Shown here in pieces: positions 1-12,489 of a stretch of DNA of 64,000 nucleotides (the first letter of the stretch is position 1; each line of letters starts with the position of its first letter). The translations under genes and the position numbers were made by a program. This DNA comes from Lepidostoma basale. Lineage: Eukaryota > Arthropoda > Insecta > Trichoptera > Lepidostomatidae. The notes beneath the pieces were generated by a model, which was not told the DNA's origin, did not search any database, and saw only the letters and a list, made by a program, of their open reading frames with translations. The stretch is from assembly GCA_022606425.2 (NCBI GenBank), contig JAHDVF020000867.1, positions 434,001-498,000 of the forward strand, written 5' to 3'.

Positions 1-785
1 TCTATACTCGTAGCTCGAGACGGAGAAACAATAATACTAACACATAATGTAGATGTCAGTGATTAGATCTCCCAATCATCGCCTCTCCAGCTCAGGCCTG
101 GTCCGTATCAGGCGTCACGCCATCGAGGGCACTCAGCGGCGGCGCCAAGGTGTATTCTTCTAAATATTTTCATCGGACACTTATTGATTTAAAAAGGACT
201 TCGCATATATCTACTCAACGGGATATACTCGTATATGAGACTTCCGATTAGTTTTCTTTACCCGCTCGTTTTAAAAAAACAGTAAAATCATTTTAATTTG
301 TTCTTGCACAGAGAGGTGGAGTGTGCGTCTGGTCCAGTGCAGTAATCCTAGAATCACAAAGCCACAGTGCCAGTGCCAGGCCAGGAAGCTCCAGCCACAT
401 TGATCCTACGTCTTTTGAGAGAAGGTCTCGTCTACGTCTTGTGATGTTCTCGCGGTGTGGGTCCGCCCCTCGGCCAGGCGGGGCCGGTGTTACACTTGTG
501 AATATCATAATATATTTTACTAATTACAATACGAGTTAATATTATTAATGTGCTAAACGCCCAGTGAGTCGGCTCGGTCCTGAAGCGGTGGGCAGGGCGC
601 AGGTTGCACACGAAATTATATATAATTAGTTACAAAACAATTCGATACAGATTACATCACACGTGTTAAAAGTAGGTGACTACAATAATGATATATAAAA
701 TATTAAATTCACTAGCTCACTTGTACGTAATTAAAAAAACTCCTTTAACTGTAAATATGACTAGAGAAAATGACGTCTCTCTTCG
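1..785. other. intergenic, no gene seen
   Basis: AT-rich DNA with a GC-richer patch near 300-500. The short open frames there overlap each other on opposite strands and show no recognisable domain or splice structure. I see no gene. Confidence 0.5.
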
Positions 786-1240
786 TCAGCCTGTCTCCAT
801 CCACTGCTGGACGTAAACCTCTTCACCCCCACGCCATCTCTCTCGGTCTTTCGCCAGTGTTCTCCAGGCCCTTCCCGCCGTCCGCACAATATCATCACTC
901 CACCTGGTTGGCTGTCTCCCAACACTTCTCCGGCCCAACCTTGGCCTCCATTCAGTAACCCTCTGGCTCCATCTTCCATCACCCCGTCGACACACATGAC
1001 CAGCCCACTGCCACTTAATCCTCGCGATGATCGGTGACCCTGGTGCGTCTTCTAATCTCCACGTTGGGTAGGTATATGGTGTCTAAGCGAGATACCCAAC
1101 ATGGATCTTTCCATGGCCCGTTGTGCAACTTTGATGACTTTACAATAGACAAAGTATGAAAGGAACTCATACTCCTGGTGCTGTCTGTGGAGACTGATAC
1201 GGTGGCTGGCAGACCTCATCGTCTCACAGTAACGGATTGT
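786..1240 (-). mobile_element. RTE-type retroposon, 3' end of RT ORF (remnant)
   Basis: On the minus strand, about 995 to 786 translates to the typical C-terminus of RTE-type non-LTR reverse transcriptases. It contains the blocks WAGHV, RRSVGRQPTRWSDD and YVQQWMETG. The first block is in a neighbouring frame, so the ORF is frameshifted. The homology seems to continue weakly to about 1240. Only the tail is present, as expected from 5'-truncated insertion. The same tail family recurs at 39745-39905 and 60155-60430. Confidence 0.75.
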
Positions 1241-2384
1241 TTTAGTTTAATGAAAGAGGAGTGATGACCCGATACCTTTATTTATTGACGTGACTGTCAG
1301 ATGCAGTACTAAAGGAGCGGCTAATGGATACTACCTGCAATAAATAGTGAGATAGGGCAGTTGGCCACCGTCACCACTCACCACCACGCGTGCCTGTCGT
1401 GTCTCGTGTCTCGTGTCTCGTGATTGGGATCCCTCCCCCCGCAGCCCCGTCTCCCGTGCCCCACCCTTCCCGCCCGCCTGGACCCGACCCGACCTCGGGA
1501 CAACCGGCACTCATGAATTCATCAGCGCAGTAAACTCGAACAAAACCGTTTTGACAGTATGAAGTGCATACGGCGAATATTTTAATTTCTATCCAGTCAT
1601 TTGAGTTTCGATCATGTTTGCTGCTGTTAAGCATCATGGGAATCGCATTTTCTCGCTATTCCAGTAGGTACAGAGTAACGAATAGACCGCGGCGGTGTGT
1701 TGGTACTGTACGCTCTGACATTTAATAATAAAGATAACAAAGAGAGTTCCGAACAAGTTAACTATGTATTAAAATTTAATGTAAGCACTCGGTGCCCGAG
1801 AGCCTTCAAATTATAATCGTTATTTCTACATTTATTTACTCACAACGGCGTGATGTGTGCCGCGCGCATACTAAAGTCTCCTTCCCACCAAATAACGTGC
1901 GGGCCGCCCGCCCGGGGGTGGTGCTCGCGATGAAGTTTTGCGGATAGCCATTCCGCACAATTGCTGCAATATAAATGTTTATCAACTTTGTAGTTTTAAT
2001 GACCGCATTTAGATAAACAAGCGCTTGTAGCGATAATGACGAGACACAATTATATCGAATAACGTTTTTTTAAAAATACCACACCTGCAACATGAAAGGT
2101 CCTCCACACTCACGTACCTACTCTAATAATTACGCTAAAAATATTTCTTCGTAAATATTTAAGACTATTTGGATATTTCTGTATCGATCATTTACAGAGT
2201 GTTCATATTTCCCAACTGGGGTAACCCGTTCTATTTTGTGTGACATTTATATTTTCTTCATAACATAGAGGTTAGTACAGTTGGGGTCCAACATAGTATA
2301 AAATTATTTTGTTTTAATGGTTGGTATTGTATAGTTGCATTTACTTAAAATGTTTCGATTTAATTTCACTGGAACTAATAATGT
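1241..2384. other. intergenic, no gene seen
   Basis: A C-rich patch at about 1380-1500 includes a short tandem repeat of CGTGTCT near 1398. The rest is AT-rich. No gene or element boundary is recognised. Confidence 0.4.
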
Positions 2385-2660
2385 GAAACCATCGTCTTCA
2401 TCATTGGGGCTACAGTCCACTATGAGCCTTGGTTTTCTCCAGAAAATTTCCCCACTCTTCCCGGTCCATCGCATCGCCCGCCTTCTCTAATTATTGCACC
2501 ACCAATCGTCCTGTGATCCAGCTTAGTTTGGGTCTTCTCACACTTCGTTTTCCATCTGGTGATTTGTCGAGAATATTTTTTGGAATTCGGCTGTTTTCCG
2601 TTCTCTGGAGGTGTTCCACCCACCCAAGGCGATATACCGTGAAACCAAATGTAGAAATAT
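2385..2660 (-). mobile_element. non-LTR retroposon, RT C-terminal remnant
   Basis: Read on the minus strand across frameshifts, this region gives NSRIPKKILD, then a GK/RRPKLSW-like block, then DREEWGNFLEKTKAH. This is the order seen at the C-terminus of many insect non-LTR reverse transcriptases (GHV..RIPKKVL..GRPKLRW..DR..W). It is a short, broken 3' fragment and encodes no functional protein. Confidence 0.6.
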
Positions 2661-2884
2661 AGGATGTACGAGTACTATGTACAATACTTAAGAGTACCTA
2701 CCTAATAAATTTTATGCCTATTGGTGTCCCTGTTTGTATGTGGCTTCTTGTAAAAGTTATTCTATTCGTGTTTACTTGCACGTCATTTTATTGTGGAGAC
2801 AAATGACATTAAAAAGTTATCTTAATATTTAATGACACGTATCAATGCTTCGTCAAATTTATCAATTTGTTTGAAATCAAAGGT

Positions 2885-2990
2885 GGTTAAAACTCATTAC
2901 TGGTTACGATTGTACAGTGAACAAAGTTTTTAAATGGTAGAACATATTTACCACCGTGAATATTTGACGGGTTGCCACTAGTCGATAGCA
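2885..2990 (-). repeat. dispersed repeat copy 1
   Basis: The reverse complement aligns with 12490-12605 over about 100 bases. Shared strings include CTGTACAATCGTAA and TTTAAAAACTT, and both end in a CTAGT..GCA.CCCGT motif. The motif end is also found at 58225-58275. It is a dispersed repeat of unknown class. Confidence 0.6.
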
Positions 2991-5590
2991 TAGCTATTTG
3001 TGTAGAGATGGACAACAGTATACAGGACAGGACGGGACGTGACTCCGGGCTCCTCTCGGCGTGTATACACTCCCGCTGACCCTCCCGTCGGGCCCAGCTT
3101 GTGATTAAGCGATTAATCTCCATACTTGTACGCTATATTTTCAAGATTTGAGCGAAAAGAGGCCCACCGAAGTGATGGCGAGATACGAAATAACCTTAAC
3201 ACCTTTATACCAAAATTCAAATATTAATATAAAATGAACCAATATCTGATATTTTAAATACTTATATTATTTAAGTTGAACATTGCAGGTTCGCAAGAAT
3301 ATAATAAATATAATAATAAAAATATGTGTGTGTTTTTTCAGTTTTCTTGATTGCCTCCGAATTTGATCTTCTATCATGTAAAATAAATAGCTTTTTAGAA
3401 CATTGGTAAAAACATTTTTTTTGTGCAATTTTATAAAATTTTAAACCAATTTAATATATAATATATTATACGAACACATTTTTAAAGGGGACTTGTCATA
3501 TCGCAGTTTTAAAGATACGCAAAGTACTAATTGGTCATGGCGCAATGTGAATGGTATTTATTTACAAATATTATATTTTTTATTATTGAGGGTAACAAAC
3601 AGCGAATACAGTATATAAATATTATACAAACACCCAGAGAAAACAAAACAAGGCCAATTACATGCTACCACAAATATTATACGAGTATAACAACTGACAT
3701 AAGGTATACCTATATAAGAAGAATAAAGTAACATTTTAATGAGTTGTGAGAAAATTAGCAGTACTAGTAATAATGAATAATTAAAGATGAAATGTAATTT
3801 AATATAAAAAAAGAAATATGGTACAAGAAAAGAAAAAGTAGAGTAACTAGTTTCATTCGCCCTGAAGGGTTGCTCCAACAATTTTTTTAAAACACATCGA
3901 TGTTATTAAAGCACTTATTGTACATGTCGCATGTCCGGTACACCGCCGCACTCTGAGCGTAGTTAGTCCGATAAGCAGGAAGGTGGAATATTTGGTTCGA
4001 AGTGTGTCTTGTGCGAAGCATAGAGGTGTTCAGTAATAGTTTGCTAAGAAGTTCGGAGTTGTCTATTTTGAAGAGAATGATTTTGCGAAGCAACATCATA
4101 TCGTTATCGTTCGCCTATTTTCGAGAGAGTTCAAGGAATGAAAATTAAGGGCAGAATTATAATTTGTAAACGACTTGCACATTTTGAAAATGAATTATGT
4201 GTATAATAAATATAATGATATTTTTGAACGGCCTACAGACGAATGTCTCGTCTCTAAAACGTTAGACGTTATACTGTCTTGAGAAATGTTTTGAAAAGTT
4301 TTCTAGCAAGCGTTAACAAGCCACGTTACACATGTACGATTATCTACGTTATCTCCGGTGTAAAGGTGTTGGATGCGAATAGCCATTGTAGGAAGAATAA
4401 TTGAGAAAACACCGGCCATCCCTGGCTGATAGCGGCCTGCCAGCAAATTATTATCTTTTAATTCTCAGCCCACATCCAATCCGGAGAAATTTTCATGACT
4501 TGGGAATTTTAATTGCAAATATAATTTCAGAAGCAAAGAAAATTGGTCTCCGTAGTGACGGCGATTAGCGCGGGAATTGCTGTAATCTGGAACTCATGGC
4601 GGTCGCGGTCGCTTAACTGTAAATGTCGTAGAGCTTATTTTTTAATGTTTTTGTTATTACTCCCCCTAGGTTCATTCCTGTCGTTGTCTGGTAGAGGAGC
4701 ACGCTGCTGGATTCGGGTCGATCTCTTTTTAGCAATCTTTAGAGCGGTATACACGAGGAACATATACGAAATAAACTAGCGAAATATTATTAGCAATAAT
4801 ATTTGTTGCATATTATCGACTCATCACACATGCGTACCTATCTATGGTATATAGGTAAATTTACCTACGTATGCACGTGAGAATGTTTGTATTAGATATT
4901 TGGTCAACGGACTCGCAAACCTGCTACATAAATAATTTTACACATTTGTAATATGTACCCACGTTACAAACAGACATTAAAAGTAATGTATCTGTTATTT
5001 AAAAGATAAACACAAGCCGATAAGCGGCGACTGCGGCTCACCATTGCGCCTGCGCGCCGTACCGCCCGGAGCCGCGAGCTTTTGCTCTTTTGTACAGAAA
5101 TTCAAATAGTCCATCGCCGCCTTTTCTTGGAAAACTATTAAATCGTAGCGCGTCGAGCAGGAGAAGACGCCGCGGCATACCTACTATTCTTCGGAAATTA
5201 TCTGCCAAAAAAGAGTGAAATTTCTCAAGGTACACCTTTGTACAAATGCATAATCTGCGGGCGATAATTGAGAAGAAATTTCTATCCAATAGGATTGTGA
5301 AGTCGGAATGATGATATCTTTATGTTTCCGATAAATATAATAAAGAGACGTGTTCAGTGGTGTACCGCGAAAAAACAATAAAGATTAATCTTTCATATTG
5401 ATCGCAAATTATACCTATGTATAAAAATAAAATCAATTTACTAGAATATCATGCTTCATACGTATTACGTATAACAGTACGAACCGCAAGTGAATTCGTC
5501 CCTACCTAATATAAATTTCCATTTTTTAAAGATGGGAAATATTCAATAGAACAACAACGCGCACAGCTCCATGTACTTTACTCGCATACT
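2991..5590. other. AT-rich intergenic DNA
   Basis: Very AT-rich DNA. The open frames at 3531-3881 are low-complexity overlaps on opposite strands. A short GC-rich stretch at 5030-5170 has no recognised product. No gene is supported. Confidence 0.45.
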
Positions 5591-5599
5591 TATTTAACC

Positions 5600-5672
5600 G
5601 GATGGTCGTCTAGAGAACAGAACGCTAGGTTCTTGATCGAGGGGACTTGGGTTCATTCCGGGACACGACCTT
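5600..5672 (+). repeat. possible tRNA-derived SINE head or tRNA pseudogene
   Basis: GGTCGTCTAG near 5603 could be a degenerate A box. GGGTTCATTCC near 5650 is close to the B-box consensus GGTTCRANYCC, at about the right spacing. A CTTGATC..GAGGGG block sits where an anticodon arm would be. I could not fold a clean cloverleaf, so this is not called as a tRNA gene. Confidence 0.25.
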
Positions 5673-5834
5673 ATTCATAATAGTGAGCTGTAAGCTCTAC
5701 TCACATTCGAGTCTTTTAAAATATAAATATAGTATCCGCGAGGTGATGCCGCGGCCGCCGAGCTCTTGCGTTAGTCGCATCAGATGCAAACCTTTTAATC
5801 GTGCGGTTTTTGGCCATCTCAATGGGCCATACAA

Positions 5835-6195
5835 ATCTCTTCTTCTTCTTCTTCCTTATTGTAGACCTATGTGGTCTGTTCTCCAAAGAGTTGCTCCTCC
5901 TGTGAGGTAGATTCCCAGCCGTCCTTCCATCTTTTAGGAGGTCTTCCACGAGGACGAGTCCCATGAGGTTTATTATGCAATGCAATACAGGGGAGTCAGG
6001 TGGAGTCCATTCTTTGAACATGGCCATACCAGTCCCTTTTTCGCTGTCTGCTCCATCTTATAATATCCTCAACCTCACATATCTATCTTATTCTGGTGTT
6101 CCTCACGCGATCCCTCAGTGTCCTGCCTGCTATCGTCCTCAGTGTCTTCATTTCAGAAGTTCTCAAAACTTGTTTGGTCCTTACAAATCAATAAT
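5835..6195 (-). mobile_element. RTE-type retroposon 3' remnant with GAA tail
   Basis: The minus strand reads like the RTE RT C-terminus seen intact near 54.2 kb. It includes an AGRTLRDRVRN-like block, then RLRILYDGADSEK and GMAMFKEWTPPDSP, in several frames. It ends on the left in (TTC)n, which is a GAA-repeat tail on the element strand. A shorter relative lies at 24785-25015. Confidence 0.65.
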
Positions 6196-7534
6196 ATAAT
6201 AAAAGTCCGCCGCTGACTTTTATACTATCATAATTACACAAACCTCACCCCCGCAATATCGAGTGAGGACGAATGAAATTCCACAGAAATAACACATCGA
6301 TATTTCCTACGCAGGCGCAGGTCACCTTACCACGACGGCTTCATCACTGGCATTACGGCGGCACCACAAATCATCCGCGGAGGAGGCTGGGGCGGGTGCC
6401 TCGCTCACAGCCGATCGTTTGAGATACACGGCGATTCATCTTCGTGGCAGTGTATCAAGCCCAAAGTCATCGCGATTCCTAGATCGATCGTAATAGTTAT
6501 TCGTAATTAAAAGTGTGCGCAGTTGAGTTTTGGCTGAATGTACATTGCCGCTGAAGCGAGCCGTGACCCGGCGGGGCAATGGGGGCGGCCGCGTCTTGGG
6601 ACCCCTGACCCCGCGGGAACTCACGAATAAATCTGTCAATAGAGAGCCTCGCAACTACCTACTAGCGTATCACCGCTCACCGCTCACCAATTACGGGCCG
6701 ATAGCGCGAGGGCCGTTACGGTTAACTAACTGCCGGCGTTTATCATTGCTGTAATTCGATAGTCCGGCCTGCAGGGCTGCCAGCACACGTACAATCGTGT
6801 CACAAGAAGCACTTCACATCATTTCAATATTGTTAGGGTTAAAAATATTATTATAATTTGATGGTAAATCACTGCTGGAAGACCGTCGGTACTTCGCGAG
6901 GTGCAGATTAGCCGCTAATCCATACAATCTTCCATCGCGTTCTTGACAGGCTATACCGCCTTTGAATACGCCTTAATACTTCCGAAAAGGGAATATTTTA
7001 GAATATCCAATGGCTCTGTTGAACGTGAAAATGGTGTCAGAATAATTGAGACTCCTCTCGGTGGAAGCCGAGGCAGCCCTGACGCGAGCTCTTCCCAAGA
7101 TTATCGGTAACATAACAATATATCCGATTTATTGTCGGCGCCACATAAATTTCCTTGATGGAGTATCCAAAACGTATGTGCATGTTTTTTTGATTTTGTA
7201 ACATACGAAGTGATGTTCATGTTGACGGGAAAGAGTTGACTTTTCGGAAATCGGCCATCGTGTCGGTCTATTCCATAGAGGGAAAGGAAGGTGCCTCCAC
7301 GTATAGTGTTGTTATGCACCAGGCACCCATGAAAACGACACAAATCAGTCAAACCTTCCACCACAATAGCAAGAGATTAGAGGATATAATAACTCTTTAG
7401 GACCATCACTATGAAACTAGCTTGTCATTGACATGAAAACGAAGAAGGCTTTATTGTTGATTAAAATAACACGTTTATTTTTACTTAAAATGTTTTATAT
7501 TGAAAGTCTACATGAAGTTCTAACCAAATTTACG
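6196..7534. other. intergenic, GC-richer patch, no gene seen
   Basis: A CpG-containing stretch at about 6300-6780 could be regulatory, but no promoter or exon can be shown. The 87-codon minus frame at 7101-7364 matches nothing I recognise. Confidence 0.4.
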
Positions 7535-8222
7535 TATGAGAAGATTACCATCCTGGCATTGAGCATCACAAATGAGAAGATTACCATCCTGGCATTGTGC
7601 ATCACAAATGAGAAGATTACCATCCTGGCATTGTGCATCACAAATGAGAAGATTAACATCCTGGCATTGGGCATCACAAATGAGAAGATTAACATCCTGG
7701 CATTGGGCATCACAAATGAAAAGAGTAACATCCTGGCATTGAGCATCACATATGAGAAGATTAACATCCTGGCATTGAGCATCACAAATGAGAAGATTAC
7801 CATCCTGGCATTGTGCATCACAAATGAGAAGATTACCATCCTGGCATTGTGCATCACAAATGAGAAGATTAACATCCTGGCATTGGGCATCACAAATGAG
7901 AAGATTAACATCCTGGCATTGGGCATCACAAATGAAAAGAGTAACATCCTGGCATTGAGCATCACAAATGAGAAGATTAACATCCTGGCATTGAGCATCA
8001 CAAATGAGAAGATGACCATCCTGGCATTGAGCATCACATATGAGAAGATTAACATCCTGGCATTGAGCATCACAAATGAGAAGATTACCATCCTGGCATT
8101 GTGCATCACAAATGAGAAGATTACCATCCTGGCATTGTGCATCACAAATGAGAAGATTACCATTCTGGCATTGAGCATCACAAATGAGAAAATTACCATC
8201 CTGACATTGAGCATCACATATC
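7535..8222 (+). repeat. 36-bp minisatellite, about 19 units
   Basis: A unit of 36 bases (GAGAAGATTACCATCCTGGC, then a 16-base half ending in ATCACAAAT) is repeated head to tail about 19 times with few changes. Because 36 is a multiple of three, several frames on both strands stay open for over 230 codons, giving a repeating 12-residue peptide. This is a by-product of the repeat and not evidence of a gene. Variant units recur in order: about units 2-6 repeat as units 8-12, so the array grew partly by block duplication. Confidence 0.95.
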
Positions 8223-9151
8223 AAATCAAATCAAATCAAATCATTTTATTTCATCAACAGACATTACAAAATTTATTTTTAAGGCATCTATTGAGAACAG
8301 GTAAAATAATATATTATATATAGTATACTACCAGAAACGCATAAGAGATGGTTCAACATTAGGAAGACAGGATACTCTCCAGAATTAAGAGTATTTGCCT
8401 TCTGAACGTACTTTCACTAACATGAAAGACGTCGATCTCCGAGGAGACCGCGTTCAGCAGACTAATTGCTCTTCCCACCGGTGTCACCAGAGGCAGATTG
8501 GTTCTGGCGGCCGATAGGTAAAACAATCTGTGCTGTCGCTGTCGGAGATATCTATCGGGGACAAAAAGCCGAACACCCTCCAGTACGGCCGAGTTCTCGA
8601 AGTATCCCCTAATTAATCTAAAGAAATGGGTAATTAGATGTCCATCTCTTCGAAGCTGTAGAGAATTGGTTCCGAGCATTCCCAAAAGAAATGCCGTGGG
8701 ATAGAGCCAAGGATAGCTACCATACTCCCTCATGTAGAGATACCTCAGAAATTTTTTCTGAACCCTCTCCAGCATAACGGAATATCTCGCCTCGTGAGGA
8801 CTCCATATCACAGAACCACTTTCGAGTCTGCTCCGAACCAATGCGTTGTATAGGACTCTGAGCACATTGGGATCCCTGAAAACTCTGCCGGTCCGGACGA
8901 TGAAGCCCAACATCTTCAGTGCAGTGCCACAAATCCTCTCAACATGTGCACGAAAAGTCAGCCTACTCTCATAGATGATCCCGAGATCTCTCATCGAAGA
9001 TACATGTGCGAGTTGCTGGTTGTTCATTGTGTATCTATAATACACAGTTCTCAATGCTCTAGTAAAAGATAGCATAACGCATTTAGAGACATTGAATTGC
9101 ATTTGATTACTGTGACTCCAGTTGACAATATTATTGATGTCCGACTGGAGG
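8223..9151 (-). mobile_element. Jockey-type non-LTR retroposon, 5'-truncated
   Basis: The minus strand encodes 247 open codons (9102-8359) matching the post-catalytic part of Jockey-superfamily reverse transcriptases. Blocks include KMLGFIVRTGRVF, VLRVLYNALVRSRLE, HFFRLIRGYFEN, QRQHRLFYLSAARTNLP and EIDVFH. The catalytic YADD box would lie upstream and is missing because of 5' truncation at about 9151. The 3' end is a (TTTGA)n-like tail, seen as TCAAA repeats at 8223-8245. A CATAT string flanks both ends and may be the target duplication. The insertion splits the minisatellite. A close relative lies at 61560-62275. Confidence 0.85.
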
Positions 9152-9195
9152 CATATGAGAAGATTAACATCCTGGCATTGAGCATCACAAATGAG
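9152..9195 (+). repeat. minisatellite continuation beyond the insertion
   Basis: One more 36-base unit (ATATGAGAAGATTAACATCC...) plus the start of another, in the same orientation as 7535-8222. It shows that the Jockey-type element landed inside the array. Confidence 0.9.
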
Positions 9196-9221
9196 ATCTT
9201 ATAAGGGGGAGGGCGGGGGCA

Positions 9222-9502
9222 CGATTTGGAAAATTGGCTTTGGTATGGGATTTTGCAGAACTGTAGTACCCCCTTAGAGTCGTCAATAGTCAAAGTAAGA
9301 AAGCGCAATTTATTACAGCCCGCCAATTTTGATAAAAAAAGTCTTCAAACCGTTGCTTGCAAATGTCTAAAATACTCGAAAAAAGTTTGATACCTTTTTA
9401 TTGGCTGACTATTGCACTTTCTTACTTTGACTATCGACGATTCTGAGGGGGGCACAACAATCGTGCAATATCCCATCCACTACAATCGTCAATTTTCCTA
9501 GT
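9222..9502. mobile_element. hairpin MITE (imperfect inverted repeat)
   Basis: Two arms of roughly 85 bases, 9224-9310 and 9407-9500, are reverse complements with scattered mismatches. The best-conserved core is ATAGTCAAAGTAAGAAAG on the left, matched inverted near 9416-9433. There is no coding capacity. It abuts the end of the minisatellite. Confidence 0.75.
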
Positions 9503-11159
9503 CGTGGCCTCTTATTGTTGGCCGTAAGATGCATCCCTACACTTTATAGATGTTTGATTAGTTATAGTTTTACGGATTTCTTGATATTTAGTTCTGTTAT
9601 CTAGACATTTAAAATGTCTGATTTAATAACTTTATGTCAATCCGTCCAAAATCCAAGATTACCCCCTGTCGACGATGAACGGAACCAGCAGCAAGCGCAG
9701 GTCTGGCCGATGGCAGTAACGTGTGAACTCCTTCTCGAATGTAAATAACGAGAGTAATCAAACAGTCAGTGAGCGTGTCGGCGTAGATGATTGGCAAAGA
9801 TTACCGATATTATTTATCGATTTTATAACACCTTTTTAAATTTTAAGAGTCGCCTAAATTGGTATCGCGTCACAAGGCTATTATTTATAAAACAAACAGG
9901 CTCATGTTGTATTATCTTTTATCTACGAAGCTTTCTCTTTCACGCTTACGGGCTGCTACTTGCGGAGCAGAACACTTCACCCCGCGCCCGGTGCGCTTAT
10001 CCTCGTAGTAATACCATTTCTCGGGTGACTTCATCGCGCGAGAGAGGGTTGGGTTGCGTTTGGTTAGCCACGGAGGAGTGGCCTGGCCGGGTCGCCGGGC
10101 GCTCCTGAAATTCAGATCTAATCAGAGAAACCATTTAAATATAATACAGTTTTAAGTTCACATCAATCTCCTACGGCAAAGAAAGTTTTTTTGCATGTTT
10201 TAATTCCAATTAAATTCAACAGGTCTCCATAGTGGACTCGAGGACAAAAGGAGGGTTCAGCAGAAGATAAACATATATAATAAGAAAGCGGCCAATCACC
10301 GCTGTCGTTGTCCTGGGCACACCTCTCGGCGGATAAGATCTCTTTGGAACGCCATGACCATCTGCATCTTGAGATATAAATGATTGAATTTGAATATTAA
10401 TTAGGCCCAGGAAATAAATGAAAATATTATTCAGTGGATATTACATTACACAAATATTGAACAACTCTATTTAAACAAATGAATAGTGAATACCTCGAGG
10501 CGGACGTTCTCGCCTGGGTACATCGCAGGCGACAAATCGATTCCATTAATACTCGAGTCTGACTTATTCTGCCTTAATAGCAGGCCACTGCCAATCGTGA
10601 TTGGTTTCGTGGGGCTACACCAAACACTGGGGAATACACCTGATTTCATTATTTTTCACATTGAACGGTCAACAAATCATATGTGTGGAGGCTAATGATA
10701 GGCACACACTTCCTCTGTTTGTTTGTGTGTTTTTAAATTCATTAAAAATAATGTGTTTAATAAATAATTCATTATGTGTTTTTAAATTCATTAAAAATAA
10801 AAAAAATTAATACAATTTTGCCGTGATTTGGTTGGCTCTGTTATGGTGCAAAGATGTATCCAAAATAATACTATGCATTTCTGTAAACACAGATATTGTC
10901 TTCGTATTGTGTTACAAGTCTTAAATTATTTCGGGTCAGGTATTGATTGTATATTAAGCGTTAAATTTGGCAAGTTCGCATCTAATAAAAATGGAATAAT
11001 GTTTTATAATAATGAATGACGAGTTCATTCTCTGTCGATCTTCAATACCATCCTCCAGTCGAATAGTCTAACCCAAAGTCTGCCGCCCGGGGAGGTGAAG
11101 TCATATATTTAATAGATAATGTATTTTATACTGCAAATAAATAAATCAAATATTGAATG
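9503..11159. other. intergenic; one weak exon candidate
   Basis: Mostly AT-rich. On the minus strand, 10494-10639 is open for 48 codons between an AG and a GT and contains GSGLLLRQNKSDSS and MYPGENVRLE. I do not recognise the product and no partner exon was found. A short tandem duplication of TGTGTTTTTAAATTCATTAA lies at about 10725-10800. Confidence 0.35.
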
Positions 11160-11315
11160 TCGGCGATGTGAGGAGTCAGAGAAATCGACGCGCGTGCATG
11201 ACACGATGTATGAAGGTTGAGGAAGCGAGAGAAATATGTCAGGAAAGAGAAGTGTGGAATTCCATTCTTTCTGCCTACCCCTTCGGGGAGACGGCGTGAT
11301 GGTTAGTTAGTTAGT
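11160..11315 (+). mobile_element. non-LTR retroposon 3' end with GTTA tail
   Basis: The plus strand reads as the end of an RT ORF: VGDVRSQRNRRAC.., CMKVEEAREICQERE and W.SILSAYPFGETA. It is followed by (GTTA)n at about 11302-11316. Copies of the same family occur at 22050-22330, 23120-23200 and 62350-62575. Only the last ~150 bases are left here. Confidence 0.75.
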
Positions 11316-12025
11316 TTTTACTGAAAATGTAATTAATTAACAAAAATGAACGAATGTTCTCTATACAAATATTTTTCTGCTGCGATACGAACAAATTCTT
11401 TAAGATGCGATGGTCGGTCAGTCAGTCCCAAGAAGAATATAATCCGAAGCAGTTGAAGAATGAACGGAAGCAACTCTGCCATCGCGGTATAGTATCGCGT
11501 AAGTCAACGCCAAACGTTATATTAAATTACCACAAGCTTTTGTAACGCTAATTTCGGACATGGCAACATTTAATTTAAGCGAGTTTAGCATTTTTCCCCG
11601 GGGAAGAGCTAGTGCGAGAGATTTGCGCAATACGTACGGCTCGATTAATGGATTATTTATTATTCATAAGATATTTTAGCGGCAGTTTTTGATTCGAGAA
11701 GTTTACAAAACACATCGTTATGAGGTGATTGGTCATCAATTTGGGAGCTGTCAGCTCGGGACTGACGGCCAGCTACACCTATTGGCGCGGCGCGGCGCAC
11801 AGCGCTTCGTTTCGCGCAATCTATACCGACGGATTCTACCATGAAATGTTGTATTAATATTCGATTTTATGAAAACCGTTTTCTAGAAGTTTTAGATAAT
11901 GCCCAAGCAACGCAAATCACGTTACTCCCATAAAATATTAAATAATTTATAGAATATTTATTTCAATACTTATTTTAGAATTTTGCATCATTTTTTGTAA
12001 CAATAAATTCATATTTAACGTATTA

Positions 12026-12059
12026 CTGAATTGGCACCTTGATCAAGGTGCCGATTCAG
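12026..12059. repeat. 34-bp near-perfect palindrome
   Basis: Starts CTGAATTGGCACCTTGATC and reads the same on both strands except at one pair (T/G next to the GGCACC block). It has no spacer and is centred on TGATCA. Its function is unknown. Confidence 0.85.
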
Positions 12060-12489
12060 CCGGCAGCTCCGCCTCCAGATGAATGCATCTCCACAAGAGT
12101 AGTACTCGTAGGTACTATGCGATAGAATTGATTGATTCCACGGATTGAGTTCTAGAAAACAAACGTTCGCATAGATATTAACCGTTAGAGTGCCGAAGAG
12201 CGCCATCGCGCTTGTAGGTAGATTAATAGAATTCAATTTCTGTATTTTTATTATCATGGTGTGAAACCTAGTGAAGAGAATGTTGAAAGAAATATGAAAA
12301 TTGGTGTATTTTTACAGAAATGGCACATTGTTTTCTTGTAAATATAAATTATCTATAAAAATAGACATTTCTTTTGATATTTTAGAATATTTTGACGAAA
12401 TAGGTTTGGCACTCATTAGATATAATATAAAAGGGTATCAATTGAGTTCACGATATTGATTCCGGTTGTTATATTTTTTACTAGATTCT

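Noticed and set aside
3531..3881. Overlapping 66- and 107-codon frames on opposite strands
   Set aside because: Low-complexity AT-rich sequence. The minus frame is hydrophobic by composition only.
5600..5672. Intact tRNA gene
   Set aside because: Box-like motifs are degenerate and the acceptor and D stems do not pair. Kept only as a weak SINE-like repeat.
7101..7364. 87-codon minus ORF with protein-like composition
   Set aside because: No recognised motif, no splice partner, isolated in repeat-rich DNA. Not strong enough to call.
7433..8323. A 296-codon plus-strand ORF and two 230-240-codon minus-strand ORFs
   Set aside because: All three are products of the 36-bp repeat, whose length is a multiple of three. 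No domain, splice structure or flanking coding sequence supports a gene.
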